From positions 2,869,001 to 2,933,000 of the forward strand of contig NZ_CP047984.1 of the NCBI RefSeq assembly GCF_009931655.1: a DNA stretch of 64,000 nt, in the 5' to 3' direction. Within the stretch, counting starts at the first letter, position 1, and each line of letters opens with the position of its first letter. The stretch is from Pontibacter russatus. Lineage in GTDB: Bacteria; Bacteroidota; Bacteroidia; Cytophagales; Hymenobacteraceae. Positions 25,775 through 33,793 of this stretch are shown in pieces. The translations under genes and the position numbers were made by a program. The notes under the pieces were generated by a model, which made no database searches, was not told where the DNA came from, and saw only the letters and a program-made list of their open reading frames with translations.

Positions 25775-27163
25775 ATGCCATACAACCGAGAAACTGCTGG
25801 AAAGGGAGGGCACGCCGACTTTGTGCGTAATCCGGATGTGCAACGTTTCTTATCTGATTGTGACTATATGAAGCCACCCTCAGATGCTGAAGCAGAAGCG
25901 ATTATTTCGACTTTTATAAATGCTCCTGCTGGGCATCCACCACGATTGCCAAACTTCGTTGTAGCATCAGATGCCAGCAAGAGCGACAATCCCATTAATG
26001 ATAAATTGCCAAGTACACAGCTCGGGTTTATAAAAGTCAGCCATGTGCTAATTGCTATGGACAAATATGCTGAGCTGATTGATCCGCGTTCACGCTTTGT
26101 AGATCCATTTAAAGTGGCTGAAATGCACCGTAACGCGCAGCCAATTACATATGTGTTGCCCGGTAGCAATATTTTATATCGCGGTTCTGCTAATGTGCGT
26201 GATGGTTTCCGCCGGGCAGTATATGATCAGCTTACAGCTAACAGACGTGAGGGTGCTAATCGAATGGTGCTTACCGAAACTCTCCTTACATTGAATGATG
26301 ACCTCATCACAATTAAAGCCTGTCCTTCAGCAGAGTGCAGTGAGCCAATAGAACATTTAGAATTTACTCAAAGCGCCCAAACCCACAGCTGCCCAGCCTG
26401 CAGGACAACTATATATGCAACAGACTGGCTACGCCTTCATGAGGGCATAAGTGATTTTGGCAACAATGCGAGTGCAATGACACGCATGATGAATGTAGTA
26501 GAGCATCTGCTGCTAGCAGCTTTCATACTTGAACTCTTAAGGGATACTGCGCATGTACAGGTTCTTGCAAGGATTGCCTTTGTGGTTGATGGCCCATTGG
26601 CTCTTTTCGGAGAACCTGCAAAGTTACACAAGCGAATAATGAGTTTGCTTTACAGAGCTAATCTTAAACTGGCAGGACTTGGGTTCGAGCCCTTGCTCGT
26701 GCTGGGGCTACAAAAAACGGGCGCCGTTATGGACCATGCACTTTTGCTCGAACGCTTTCTTCCGAAGGGTAAAGGCGTCTTGCGGTTAATAGATGATGAC
26801 TACCGAAGCAAATACATTACTGGCAGTTCCACGCCATCTGCCAACTTTGGGCATGAAACCTATTATGGACAGGACTTCCTGTTTAAGACAGAACGAGGTC
26901 GCATATTTAACTTTGCTTTGCCTTACCCGTTCGAAAATAAAGGCATTGGTTACAACTCCGCAGAGTTTGCTCAAATGAAAGCCGATATTGCCCAATATGG
27001 ATCCCTTGTAGAGAGAGCCTGCGATCTAATACGACATTTTGAACTCGACCTTTACGATAATGCAATTGTGCCTGTTGCTCTGGCGCATCGGCATGCTTCT
27101 ATCAGTATTATGCCAGGAGGTAAGGTGCTCGATCTGCTAACTAGAGCAAGCTTGTCCCGTTGA
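25775..27163 (+). CDS. NurA-domain nuclease with an apparent inserted zinc ribbon
   Basis: This 462-residue protein has NurA nuclease marks. A first catalytic aspartate is in VASDAS (D66), VVDGPL (D272) is the second NurA acid motif, a lysine lies in QKTG (K314), and a C-terminal ALAHRHASI is at about 435-443. NurA is a metal-dependent 5'-3' exo/endonuclease with an RNase-H-like fold that works with HerA. Unusual is a four-cysteine pair of knuckles, CPSAEC (183-188) and CPAC (206-209), likely a zinc ribbon inserted between the catalytic motifs. ATG 25775 is chosen, 7 bases after the HerA stop; the open frame upstream lies within herA. It is the last gene of the operon. The family call rests on motifs read by eye. 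Confidence 0.88.
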   Translation: MPYNRETAGKGGHADFVRNPDVQRFLSDCDYMKPPSDAEAEAIISTFINAPAGHPPRLPNFVVASDASKSDNPINDKLPSTQLGFIKVSHVLIAMDKYAELIDPRSRFVDPFKVAEMHRNAQPITYVLPGSNILYRGSANVRDGFRRAVYDQLTANRREGANRMVLTETLLTLNDDLITIKACPSAECSEPIEHLEFTQSAQTHSCPACRTTIYATDWLRLHEGISDFGNNASAMTRMMNVVEHLLLAAFILELLRDTAHVQVLARIAFVVDGPLALFGEPAKLHKRIMSLLYRANLKLAGLGFEPLLVLGLQKTGAVMDHALLLERFLPKGKGVLRLIDDDYRSKYITGSSTPSANFGHETYYGQDFLFKTERGRIFNFALPYPFENKGIGYNSAEFAQMKADIAQYGSLVERACDLIRHFELDLYDNAIVPVALAHRHASISIMPGGKVLDLLTRASLSR

Positions 27164-27299
27164 GGAAGATTCATCGTGGTAGAGGCTATTAGAAGGTAAT
27201 AAGCATGTCGGTGGAAAGGCGAGCCTGTGGCTTTTAATCCGTAGGTGATACACTGGCCTTGTCTCACGTTTTCTTCAATATAGAAGCATATAAACAAAA
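27164..27299. other. Gap between the NurA gene and the tRNA-Phe terminator
   Basis: I see no gene, integrase remnant or copy of the tRNA 3' end in these 136 bases. Composition is intermediate between the island and the core genome. Confidence 0.5.
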
Positions 27300-27325
27300 A
27301 ACCCTCGCCGTTTCTGGCAAGGGTT
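27300..27325 (-). terminator. Terminator of tRNA-Phe
   Basis: Arms at 27300-27309 and 27316-27325 (AACCCTCGCC with GGCAAGGGTT, one G-U pair) close a 6-nt loop, and the minus strand then reads TTTTTGTTT. It lies directly behind the tRNA. Confidence 0.85.
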
Positions 27326-27329
27326 TCTG

Positions 27330-27402
27330 TGGTGATGAGTGGAATCGAACCACCGACACAAGGATTTTCAGTCCTTTGCTCTACCAACTGAGCTACATCA
27401 CC
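27330..27402 (-). tRNA. tRNA-Phe (GAA)
   Basis: Reading the minus strand, a full cloverleaf forms: acceptor GGTGATG/CATCACC, D arm GCTC-AGTTGGTA-GAGC, anticodon stem AAGGA/TCCTT around CTGAAAA (anticodon GAA), variable loop GTGTC, and T arm GGTGG-TTCGATT-CCACT. The discriminator base is A and CCA is not encoded. Its 3' end faces the methylase-HerA-NurA island. Confidence 0.97.
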
Positions 27403-27568
27403 AGCTCTGTTGTTGCCCTAATTCCGAAGGGTATGCAAAAGTAGCAACCAATTTTTAAGTAGCAAACAGAATCCGGTAAAATATTTTATAAAGCGCCTGC
27501 AACGTATATTATTCTGCGTATTCTGCTATCTTTAACTATAAATTAGTATGTATAACGAATAGTTTGCC

Positions 27569-28942
27569 GTGATAGGAATAGAGAATATCATCTTTTTGGT
27601 AGTGGCTGCCGTCGGCATCGGGCTGTTTGTTTGGCAGATCCGCAAGATCCGCAAAAACGTGCTGATGGGTCGGGACACAGTGCTGGCCGATAACCCGTCG
27701 GAGCGCCTCAGCAAGGTGCTGCTGGTGGCGTTCGGGCAGCAGAAAATGTTCAAGCGCATGCTGCCTGCCGTGCTGCACCTGTTCGTGTATGTCGGCTTTC
27801 TGGTCATCAACATCGAAGTAATCGAGATTCTGATTGACGGCGTCTTTGGCACGCACCGCATCCTGGGCTTCGCCGGAGTGCTGTACAGCGGGTTGATGTT
27901 TATCAACGAGATACTGGCAGCCCTGGTCATTGTGGCCTGCGCTGTTTTCCTGTGGCGGCGCAACGTTACGAAGGTGCCGCGCCTGGCTAACGGGGTAGAG
28001 ATGCGTGCCTGGCCGAAGCTGGACGCCAACATCATTCTGGTGGTGGAGATTGTGCTGATGCTGGCGCTCTTCGTGTTCAACATTTCGGACCTGAAACTGG
28101 CGCAGTTGCGGGGCACCCATATAGCCGGGGCTTACCCCATCAGCTCCCTGTTTGTGAATGCGCTGGGCAGCGACCCGGAAACCTTATATATGGCGGGCCG
28201 CATCGGCTGGTGGTTCCACATCCTGGGTATTTTGGCGTTTATGAATTACCTGCCGAGCTCGAAGCACTTCCACATCATCATGGCTTTCCCCAACGTGTAT
28301 TACTCCAAGCTGCTGCCCAAGGGGAAGTTCACGACAAACCCGGCGATAACGCATGAGATAAAGGCCATGCTGGACCCGAGCTACCAGCCGCCTGCCCCGG
28401 AGGTGGATGCGGAAGGCAATATGGTTATCCAGCGCTTCGGTGCCAAAGACGTGGAAGACCTGGCATGGAAGCAACTGATGGACGCCTACACCTGCACCGA
28501 GTGCGGCCGCTGCACATCGGTTTGCCCGGCCAACATCACCGGGAAACTGCTTTCTCCGCGCAAAATCGTGATGGACACCCGCGACAGGATGGAGGAGAAA
28601 GGCGAGCACCCGGCTATTTTCGCCCCGAACCACTACAAGGAGTTAGGGGTGGAGCGCGTGCATGTGACGGAGGAGAACACCCTGCTGCGCGGTTATATCA
28701 CGCCGGAGGAACTCTGGGCCTGCACCACCTGCAACGCCTGCGTGGAGTCCTGCCCGGTGAACATCGACCAGCTTTCCACCATCATGGACCTGCGCCGATA
28801 CCTGGTGCTGGAAGAGTCTGCCGCACCGGCTTCGCTGAACGCCATGTTCACCAACATCGAGAACAACGGCGCCCCTTGGGCCTTTTCCCCAGCCGACCGC
28901 TTTAACTGGGCGGAGGAGCTATATATGCCGAGTAAAAATTAG
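27569..28942 (+). CDS. Membrane Fe-S protein, heterodisulfide-reductase-like electron-transfer subunit
   Basis: This is a 457-residue protein. The first about 250 residues hold five or six membrane helices, resembling the haem-binding NarI/HdrE type. The C-terminal part carries two classic 4Fe-4S clusters, CTECGRCTSVCP and CTTCNACVESCP. The partner gene directly downstream encodes a CCG-domain subunit, so the pair resembles an HdrE/HdrD-type quinone-linked reductase common in Bacteroidota; its electron donor is unknown. The start is GTG 27569 (MIGIENIIFLVVAA), since there is no ATG nearby in frame. About 106 bases with a stuttering repeat separate it from its partner. Confidence 0.9.
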   Translation: MIGIENIIFLVVAAVGIGLFVWQIRKIRKNVLMGRDTVLADNPSERLSKVLLVAFGQQKMFKRMLPAVLHLFVYVGFLVINIEVIEILIDGVFGTHRILGFAGVLYSGLMFINEILAALVIVACAVFLWRRNVTKVPRLANGVEMRAWPKLDANIILVVEIVLMLALFVFNISDLKLAQLRGTHIAGAYPISSLFVNALGSDPETLYMAGRIGWWFHILGILAFMNYLPSSKHFHIIMAFPNVYYSKLLPKGKFTTNPAITHEIKAMLDPSYQPPAPEVDAEGNMVIQRFGAKDVEDLAWKQLMDAYTCTECGRCTSVCPANITGKLLSPRKIVMDTRDRMEEKGEHPAIFAPNHYKELGVERVHVTEENTLLRGYITPEELWACTTCNACVESCPVNIDQLSTIMDLRRYLVLEESAAPASLNAMFTNIENNGAPWAFSPADRFNWAEELYMPSKN

Positions 28943-29048
28943 ACAAAAGAATTTTTAGATAAAGGATAAAAGACTACATGATACAGGACCTGAGTTTTAA
29001 GTCCTTTATCTTTTGTCAAACAGTCCTTCGTCCATTTCAAAAACCCAG

Positions 29049-29870
29049 ATGAAAGAAAATAGAAGACTAGTGAAAGTGCCTACTATGGCGGAGATGGCTG
29101 CCAGCGGCGAAGAGCCGGAAATCCTGTTCTGGGTGGGTTGTGCGGGCGCGTTCGATGACCGCTACAAGCGCGTGACGCGGGCCTTTGTGCAGATTCTGGA
29201 GCACGTGGGCGTGAAGTATGCTGTGCTGGGCACCGAGGAAAGCTGCACCGGCGATCCCGCCAAGCGTGCGGGCAACGAGTTCCTGTTCCAGATGCAGGCC
29301 ATCACCAACATCGAGGTGATGAACGCCTACAACGTGAAGAAAATCGTGACGGCCTGTCCACACTGCTTCAACACCATCAAAAACGAGTACCCGGACCTGG
29401 GCGGAAACTATAAGGTAATACACCACTCTACCTTTCTGCAGCAACTGATTAACGAAGGCAAGGTGCATGTAAAGGGAGGCGAGGCCTTCCAGGGCCGCCG
29501 CATTACGTACCACGACTCCTGCTACCTGGGCCGTGCCAACAACATATATGAGGCGCCGCGCGAGGTGCTGGCCGCTCTAGATGCCGACCTGGTGGAGATG
29601 AAGCGCAGCCGCGCCAACGGCCTTTGCTGCGGCGCCGGCGGTGCCCAGATGTTCAAGGAGCCGGAGCCGGGCCGGAAGGATATCAACATCGAGCGCACAG
29701 AAGAGGCACTCGCTACGCTGGGCACTGCCGGAAACAGCGTGATTGCCACGGCCTGCCCGTTTTGCATGGTGATGATGAACGACGGCGTGAAGAACAAGGA
29801 CCAGGAAGAAAACGTACAAGTTTTCGACATCGCCGAGCTCGTCGCGCAGGCCGAAGGGCTTAGCAAGTAA
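29049..29870 (+). CDS. CCG-domain Fe-S oxidoreductase subunit (HdrB/HdrD-like)
   Basis: This 273-residue protein has two cysteine-rich CCG-type domains. They show as CAGAFDDR and ESCTGDPAKR, TACPHCFNT in the first half, then HDSCYLGR, GLCCGAGGAQMF and TACPFCMVMM in the second. Such domains hold noncubane or 4Fe-4S clusters and act at disulfide or lactate-type oxidoreductases. ATG 29049 (MKENRRLVKVPTM) is used, as the TTG 29013 leader is unconserved. It belongs with the preceding membrane Fe-S subunit. The substrate is not determined. Confidence 0.9.
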   Translation: MKENRRLVKVPTMAEMAASGEEPEILFWVGCAGAFDDRYKRVTRAFVQILEHVGVKYAVLGTEESCTGDPAKRAGNEFLFQMQAITNIEVMNAYNVKKIVTACPHCFNTIKNEYPDLGGNYKVIHHSTFLQQLINEGKVHVKGGEAFQGRRITYHDSCYLGRANNIYEAPREVLAALDADLVEMKRSRANGLCCGAGGAQMFKEPEPGRKDINIERTEEALATLGTAGNSVIATACPFCMVMMNDGVKNKDQEENVQVFDIAELVAQAEGLSK

Positions 29871-30014
29871 TTGTTGGTTGTTAATTGTTGATTGTTAAAT
29901 GGCTATATTGTTAAATGGTTGAATTGCTGAAAATCCATTTCATATATAATTCAACCATTTAACAATCAGCAATCAGCAACCAACAACAACCAACAAACAA
30001 TCAACCCAACCAAA
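29871..30014. repeat. Low-complexity inverted repeat region (TTAAATGGTTGAATT type)
   Basis: The gap is built from a few short words. A perfect 18-bp inverted pair lies at 29908-29925 (TTGTTAAATGGTTGAATT) and 29948-29965, and looser TTGTTG and CAACAA runs extend the pairing outwards on both sides. A related sequence fills the gap at 50260-50420. It has no T-run beyond the hairpin, so it is not a standard terminator. Confidence 0.75.
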
Positions 30015-30497
30015 ATGTACATCCCTTTTAACGAACTGCCGCCACATGCGCGGCTTTGGATATACCAGGCTAACAGGCCTTTAACGGAGGCGGAGCAGGC
30101 TAAAATAAAACCGCTGCTGCAACGTTTTGCAGAAGAGTGGAGCAGCCACGGCGCTGGCCTTCAGGCCTCGGCTGAACTGCTGCACCACCAGTTTCTGGTA
30201 CTGGCCAATAACGAGACGGCCGTCGCCGCCAGCGGTTGCTCCATCGACAAGTCGGTAGGGTTTGTGCGGGAACTGGAGCAACTGCTGCAGGTCACTTTCT
30301 TCGACCGCACCCGACTGGCTTTCCTGAAGGCCGGAGCGGTAGAGATGGTGCCGATGCAGGAGCTGAAAAGCAAAGTTTCGGCGGGCGAGATAGATGAGAA
30401 TACCCTTTACTTTGATACCTTGGTGAATAATTACGGGGAGCTGCAGGAGGCATGGCCGAAGCCTGCCGGCAACAGCTGGCTTTCCCGTTACTTCTGA
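30015..30497 (+). CDS. Conserved hypothetical protein (often labelled ABC transporter ATPase)
   Basis: This is a 160-residue soluble protein with no Walker motif, although homologues in this phylum are often called 'ABC transporter ATPase'. It begins MYIPFNELPPHARLWIYQANR and contains LTEAEQAKIKPLLQRFAEEW and GCSIDKSVGFVRELEQ, with conserved-looking Cys and Asp, and ends in a short WLSRYF tail. I do not know its function. It is 28 bases upstream of the PorE-like lipoprotein gene in the same orientation and may share its transcript. Confidence 0.75.
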   Translation: MYIPFNELPPHARLWIYQANRPLTEAEQAKIKPLLQRFAEEWSSHGAGLQASAELLHHQFLVLANNETAVAASGCSIDKSVGFVRELEQLLQVTFFDRTRLAFLKAGAVEMVPMQELKSKVSAGEIDENTLYFDTLVNNYGELQEAWPKPAGNSWLSRYF

Positions 30498-30524
30498 TTC
30501 GGCGAAACCTAACCACACGTGTTC

Positions 30525-32474
30525 ATGCATGCAACGCTGCCACTTAAGACCATTGCGCAACAACTCAAAACGATAAGTGCATTCCTGCTGCTCCTGCTGC
30601 TGTTGGGCGGCTGTGCGGGCCAGTACATCAGCAAAGGCGACAAGCGCTTTGGGGAGGAGCAGTACGAGCGCGCCATCGAGTTTTATAAGCAGGGCCTTGG
30701 CAGCGCCGGCAATGCGGGGGAGGTAAACTACAAAATCGCCGAAGCCTACCGCCTGTCTAACCGCATCGCAGAGGCTGCGCCGTTCTACAAAGCCGCGCTT
30801 GACGCCAACTTCCGCAAAGAAGACGCCTATTATTACTATGGCATTGCCCTGAAAGCCAACGGCCAGTACGAGGAGGCCCTCCGGCAACTGCAGGATTATG
30901 TGCGCGTAGGCACCAGCCCGCAGCTGAAGGCACAGGCCGCACGCGAGGTAGAGAACCTCAGCACCATCAGCACCATCCTCAAAAAAAGCACTCCTTACGA
31001 GATAGAGAACCTGGAGGCGCTGAACTCTGAGGCCTCGGAGTTTGCGCCATATGTGCGCGAGAACGAACTGGTGTTCTCCTCCACCCGCGGGCCGGGCAAG
31101 GAGTATATGGGCAACGGCGAAGGCTTCCTCGATTTATATACCGCCACGCTCACCGACTCTGCCGCAGCGATGGGAGGGGCCGTGCGGCCATATGAGAACA
31201 TCAACGCAGAAAATATCCACGACGCGCTGGCCACCTTCACCAACGAGGGAACCACCATGATTTTTGCCCGGGGCAATCAGGGCACCAAGAAAGGCCGCCG
31301 GAACGTGGATCTCTTCCTGTCCAACCTCCGCTCCGGCGCCTGGACCACGCCGCAAATCCTCAGCATCAGCGACCGCGAGGCCTGGGACTCTTCCCCGGCT
31401 TTCTCGCCGGACGGCAAAACGCTGTACTTCTCCTCCAACCGCAAAGGCGGCCTGGGCGGCAACGACATCTACAAAACCACCCTCGACGACAAGGGCCGCT
31501 TCTCCACGCCGGAGAACCTGGGGCCGGATATTAACACACCCGGCAACGAGAGCTTCGTGTCGGTGGGGCCGGACGGCACGGTATATATAGCCTCCGATGG
31601 TTTGCCCGGTTTAGGCAGCCTGGATTTGTTCCGCATCGAGAATGGGAAGCCCGTGAACATGGGCCAGCCCATCAACTCGCCCGGCGATGACTTCGGGATA
31701 TATATAGGGGAAGGCAACATCGGCTATTTCTCCTCCAACCGCGAAGGCGGCAAGGGCGGCGACGACATTTACCGCTTCGTGAGAACGGACCGCAAACTGG
31801 TTAACTTCTTCGTGGACGGCATATTGTACCAGCAGCGGGATGGCGCAGGGCAGCAGCGCACGGTAGTGCCTGACAACACTGTGCTGCTGCAGGATGCGAA
31901 CGGCAAGGTGCTGACGATGGCAAGCACGGACGCGAACGGCCAGTTCACCTTCGCCCTCGACTCGGCCTCCACCTACTCGCTGGTTTCGGAGAAGCCCGGC
32001 TTTTTCACGGCGCGCGAGCGCATCACGACGGTAGGCAAAATGCCGTCGCAGCAGGAACTGACGAAAGATGTGAACGAGGTGCGGCTGACGGCAGAACTGG
32101 TGCTGAACGAGATTGTGAAGGAGAAGGCCATTGTGCTCGAAAACATCTTCTACGACTTCGACAAGGCTGATATACGCCCGGATGCCGCCCTGGAACTGGA
32201 CAAACTGGTGCAGGTGCTGGAAGACAACCCCGGAATCTCGATAGAACTCAGTTCCCATACCGACGCGCGCGGCAGCGATGTGTATAACGAAGATTTGTCG
32301 CAGCGCCGCGCCGAGTCTGCCGTGGAGTACATCATCTCGAAGGGCATCGACCGCTCCCGCATCACGGCCAAAGGCTACGGCGAGAGCCGCCCGGTGGTGC
32401 GCAACGCCGACACCGAAGAAGAACATCAGCGCAACCGCCGTACCGAGTTCAAGGTGGTGCGTATACAGGAGTAA
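30525..32474 (+). CDS. PorE-like OmpA-family lipoprotein with TPR and PD40 repeats
   Basis: This is a 649-residue outer-membrane lipoprotein. The signal ends in lipobox LGGC with Cys30. TPR units follow (about 35-150), then a beta-propeller of PD40/WD40-like blades (SPAFSPDGKTLYFSSNRKGG, GYFSSNREGGKGGDD), a carboxypeptidase-regulatory-like segment near 430-500 and a C-terminal OmpA domain (YDFDKADIRPDA to the end) that binds peptidoglycan. This order matches PorE, a periplasmic part of the type IX secretion system, so it may anchor or assist that system; other OmpA-PD40 proteins share the layout. ATG 30525 gives the best signal peptide, against GTG 30519. A strong terminator follows. Confidence 0.88.
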   Translation: MHATLPLKTIAQQLKTISAFLLLLLLLGGCAGQYISKGDKRFGEEQYERAIEFYKQGLGSAGNAGEVNYKIAEAYRLSNRIAEAAPFYKAALDANFRKEDAYYYYGIALKANGQYEEALRQLQDYVRVGTSPQLKAQAAREVENLSTISTILKKSTPYEIENLEALNSEASEFAPYVRENELVFSSTRGPGKEYMGNGEGFLDLYTATLTDSAAAMGGAVRPYENINAENIHDALATFTNEGTTMIFARGNQGTKKGRRNVDLFLSNLRSGAWTTPQILSISDREAWDSSPAFSPDGKTLYFSSNRKGGLGGNDIYKTTLDDKGRFSTPENLGPDINTPGNESFVSVGPDGTVYIASDGLPGLGSLDLFRIENGKPVNMGQPINSPGDDFGIYIGEGNIGYFSSNREGGKGGDDIYRFVRTDRKLVNFFVDGILYQQRDGAGQQRTVVPDNTVLLQDANGKVLTMASTDANGQFTFALDSASTYSLVSEKPGFFTARERITTVGKMPSQQELTKDVNEVRLTAELVLNEIVKEKAIVLENIFYDFDKADIRPDAALELDKLVQVLEDNPGISIELSSHTDARGSDVYNEDLSQRRAESAVEYIISKGIDRSRITAKGYGESRPVVRNADTEEEHQRNRRTEFKVVRIQE

Positions 32475-32494
32475 TCAGTGTAGCGCTACAAAGT

Positions 32495-32531
32495 AAACGG
32501 GCAGCAGGAGGTCTTCTCCTGCTGCCCGTTT
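32495..32531 (+). terminator. Terminator of the PorE-like gene
   Basis: A perfect 16-bp stem (32495-32510 with 32516-32531) with a 5-nt loop, flanked by AAA and TTTTGTTAT. It begins 20 bases after the stop codon. Confidence 0.9.
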
Positions 32532-32747
32532 TGTTATATAGGACGTATATATACCCCGAGAGCCTTTGCGCCGGATTATGATGCCGGGCCTCTGGCCCAG
32601 AAGGTCGGCCTGTCCCGAAGTATCTTCTTGGAAAGACTCCACATTCATCTCAGATTATAGTTGTAAAAAGGCGGCTGTTGTTTCCGTCCTTCTTGTTATA
32701 TCGCAACAGGTTAATGTATCAGGGGTGCTGTAATCAAACTTAATGTG

Positions 32748-33629
32748 ATGAATGTCAGGTGCATTTTAAAGAAATCGATTGCTAAGAGCATCATTTTAAC
32801 AGGGCCTGCTATATGCCTTGTGGCACTTGCCTCTGGTAACCTTCACGCGCAAAGAAAGCACTATACACCGCCTGCTTTAGTAATGCCGCTGCACGCTCAA
32901 AGGAATCAGCTACATACTTCATTGGGAATAGGCCGGGGAGTGGATATTAACCTTTCTTATGCCCTTAGCGACCATCTGGCAGTGTTTGCCACTGGAACGC
33001 TTCATAACGGATGGTCGAGAAACAGGAGTCTTTTAGCGGGAATGTTAGGGGGGCACCCATCTTATTACAAAAAAGACAACCAGGCGCTTGCAGGTGGTTT
33101 AGGGTATTTTTGGAGACCGGATGCTAATTCGTCTAAAAGGTTTGAGACATATGTCGGAGCAGGTAAGTTTTACGTGGATGTTTATCGTGAATCCGAGAAG
33201 GGAACCGGTTATTTTATTTCCAGCGTACAGACCGGTTACTGGAGCCTGTTCTGGCAGCTTAGCTCCGGGAGAAAAGTAAAAAAATCTGAAATGGCCGCTG
33301 CGGTCAGGATTTCATATTCAAATTATGATGATTTGTATCATAAAGATCAGGGAGGGATGTACAAGCCAAGTGTAACCGAGGGGCTATGGGGAATGCACAT
33401 TGACCCTGCGCTGAGCTACAGTTACCTATGGCGCAGCTTTAAGTTCAATGGACAGTTAGGCTTTTCCTGGCCTCTTTTCAAGGTAGCGGCCAAAGAAACT
33501 CGCACAGAGTACTTTTTAGGAGAAGAAATCGTAACAACCGAAGTGGAAAGGCAATCCGTAGGGCTGGCAGGACTGGCAAGGCTTAGCGTGCAGTATACAT
33601 TCGATCTTAATCATAAGGCTGATAAGTAA
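32748..33629 (+). CDS. Hypothetical secreted, probably outer-membrane beta-barrel protein
   Basis: This is a 293-residue protein with a signal peptide ending near HAQRKH (about residue 35). After it come alternating aromatic/hydrophobic strands such as GVDINLSYALSDHLAVFATG and WGMHIDPALSYSYLW, with a terminal VQYTFDL that looks like a barrel strand. I recognise no named family. ATG 32748 is preferred to the GTG three bases before it. Composition is more AT-rich than the core genes around it. It stands alone between a terminator and purM. Confidence 0.7.
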   Translation: MNVRCILKKSIAKSIILTGPAICLVALASGNLHAQRKHYTPPALVMPLHAQRNQLHTSLGIGRGVDINLSYALSDHLAVFATGTLHNGWSRNRSLLAGMLGGHPSYYKKDNQALAGGLGYFWRPDANSSKRFETYVGAGKFYVDVYRESEKGTGYFISSVQTGYWSLFWQLSSGRKVKKSEMAAAVRISYSNYDDLYHKDQGGMYKPSVTEGLWGMHIDPALSYSYLWRSFKFNGQLGFSWPLFKVAAKETRTEYFLGEEIVTTEVERQSVGLAGLARLSVQYTFDLNHKADK

Positions 33630-33765
33630 GGAGCCAAGTGCTATGCTCGTTATTCAGTCCCGGCAGCAGGGCTGTTCCATGATAAGTAAGTGCACTTTTA
33701 GTTTCTCTAGGTTTTCCCATTCCCATCTTTCTGGCTTTTTATCGCTCTTATTCCCACATGCTTCG

Positions 33766-33773
33766 TAAATTTG
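33766..33773 (+). promoter_or_regulatory. Candidate -7 box of purM (TAAATTTG)
   Basis: This exact TAnnTTTG match lies 20 bases before ATG 33794. It falls inside the longer open frame that begins at 33758, which supports the downstream start. Confidence 0.4.
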
Positions 33774-33793
33774 CTGGCAAACCATACTTATTT

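Noticed and set aside
22631..27402. Known multi-gene defence systems (BREX, DISARM, Dnd, type I restriction)
   Set aside because: No PglX, PglZ, DrmA, Dnd sulfur-transfer or HsdS/HsdR genes are seen; only methylase, HerA and NurA.
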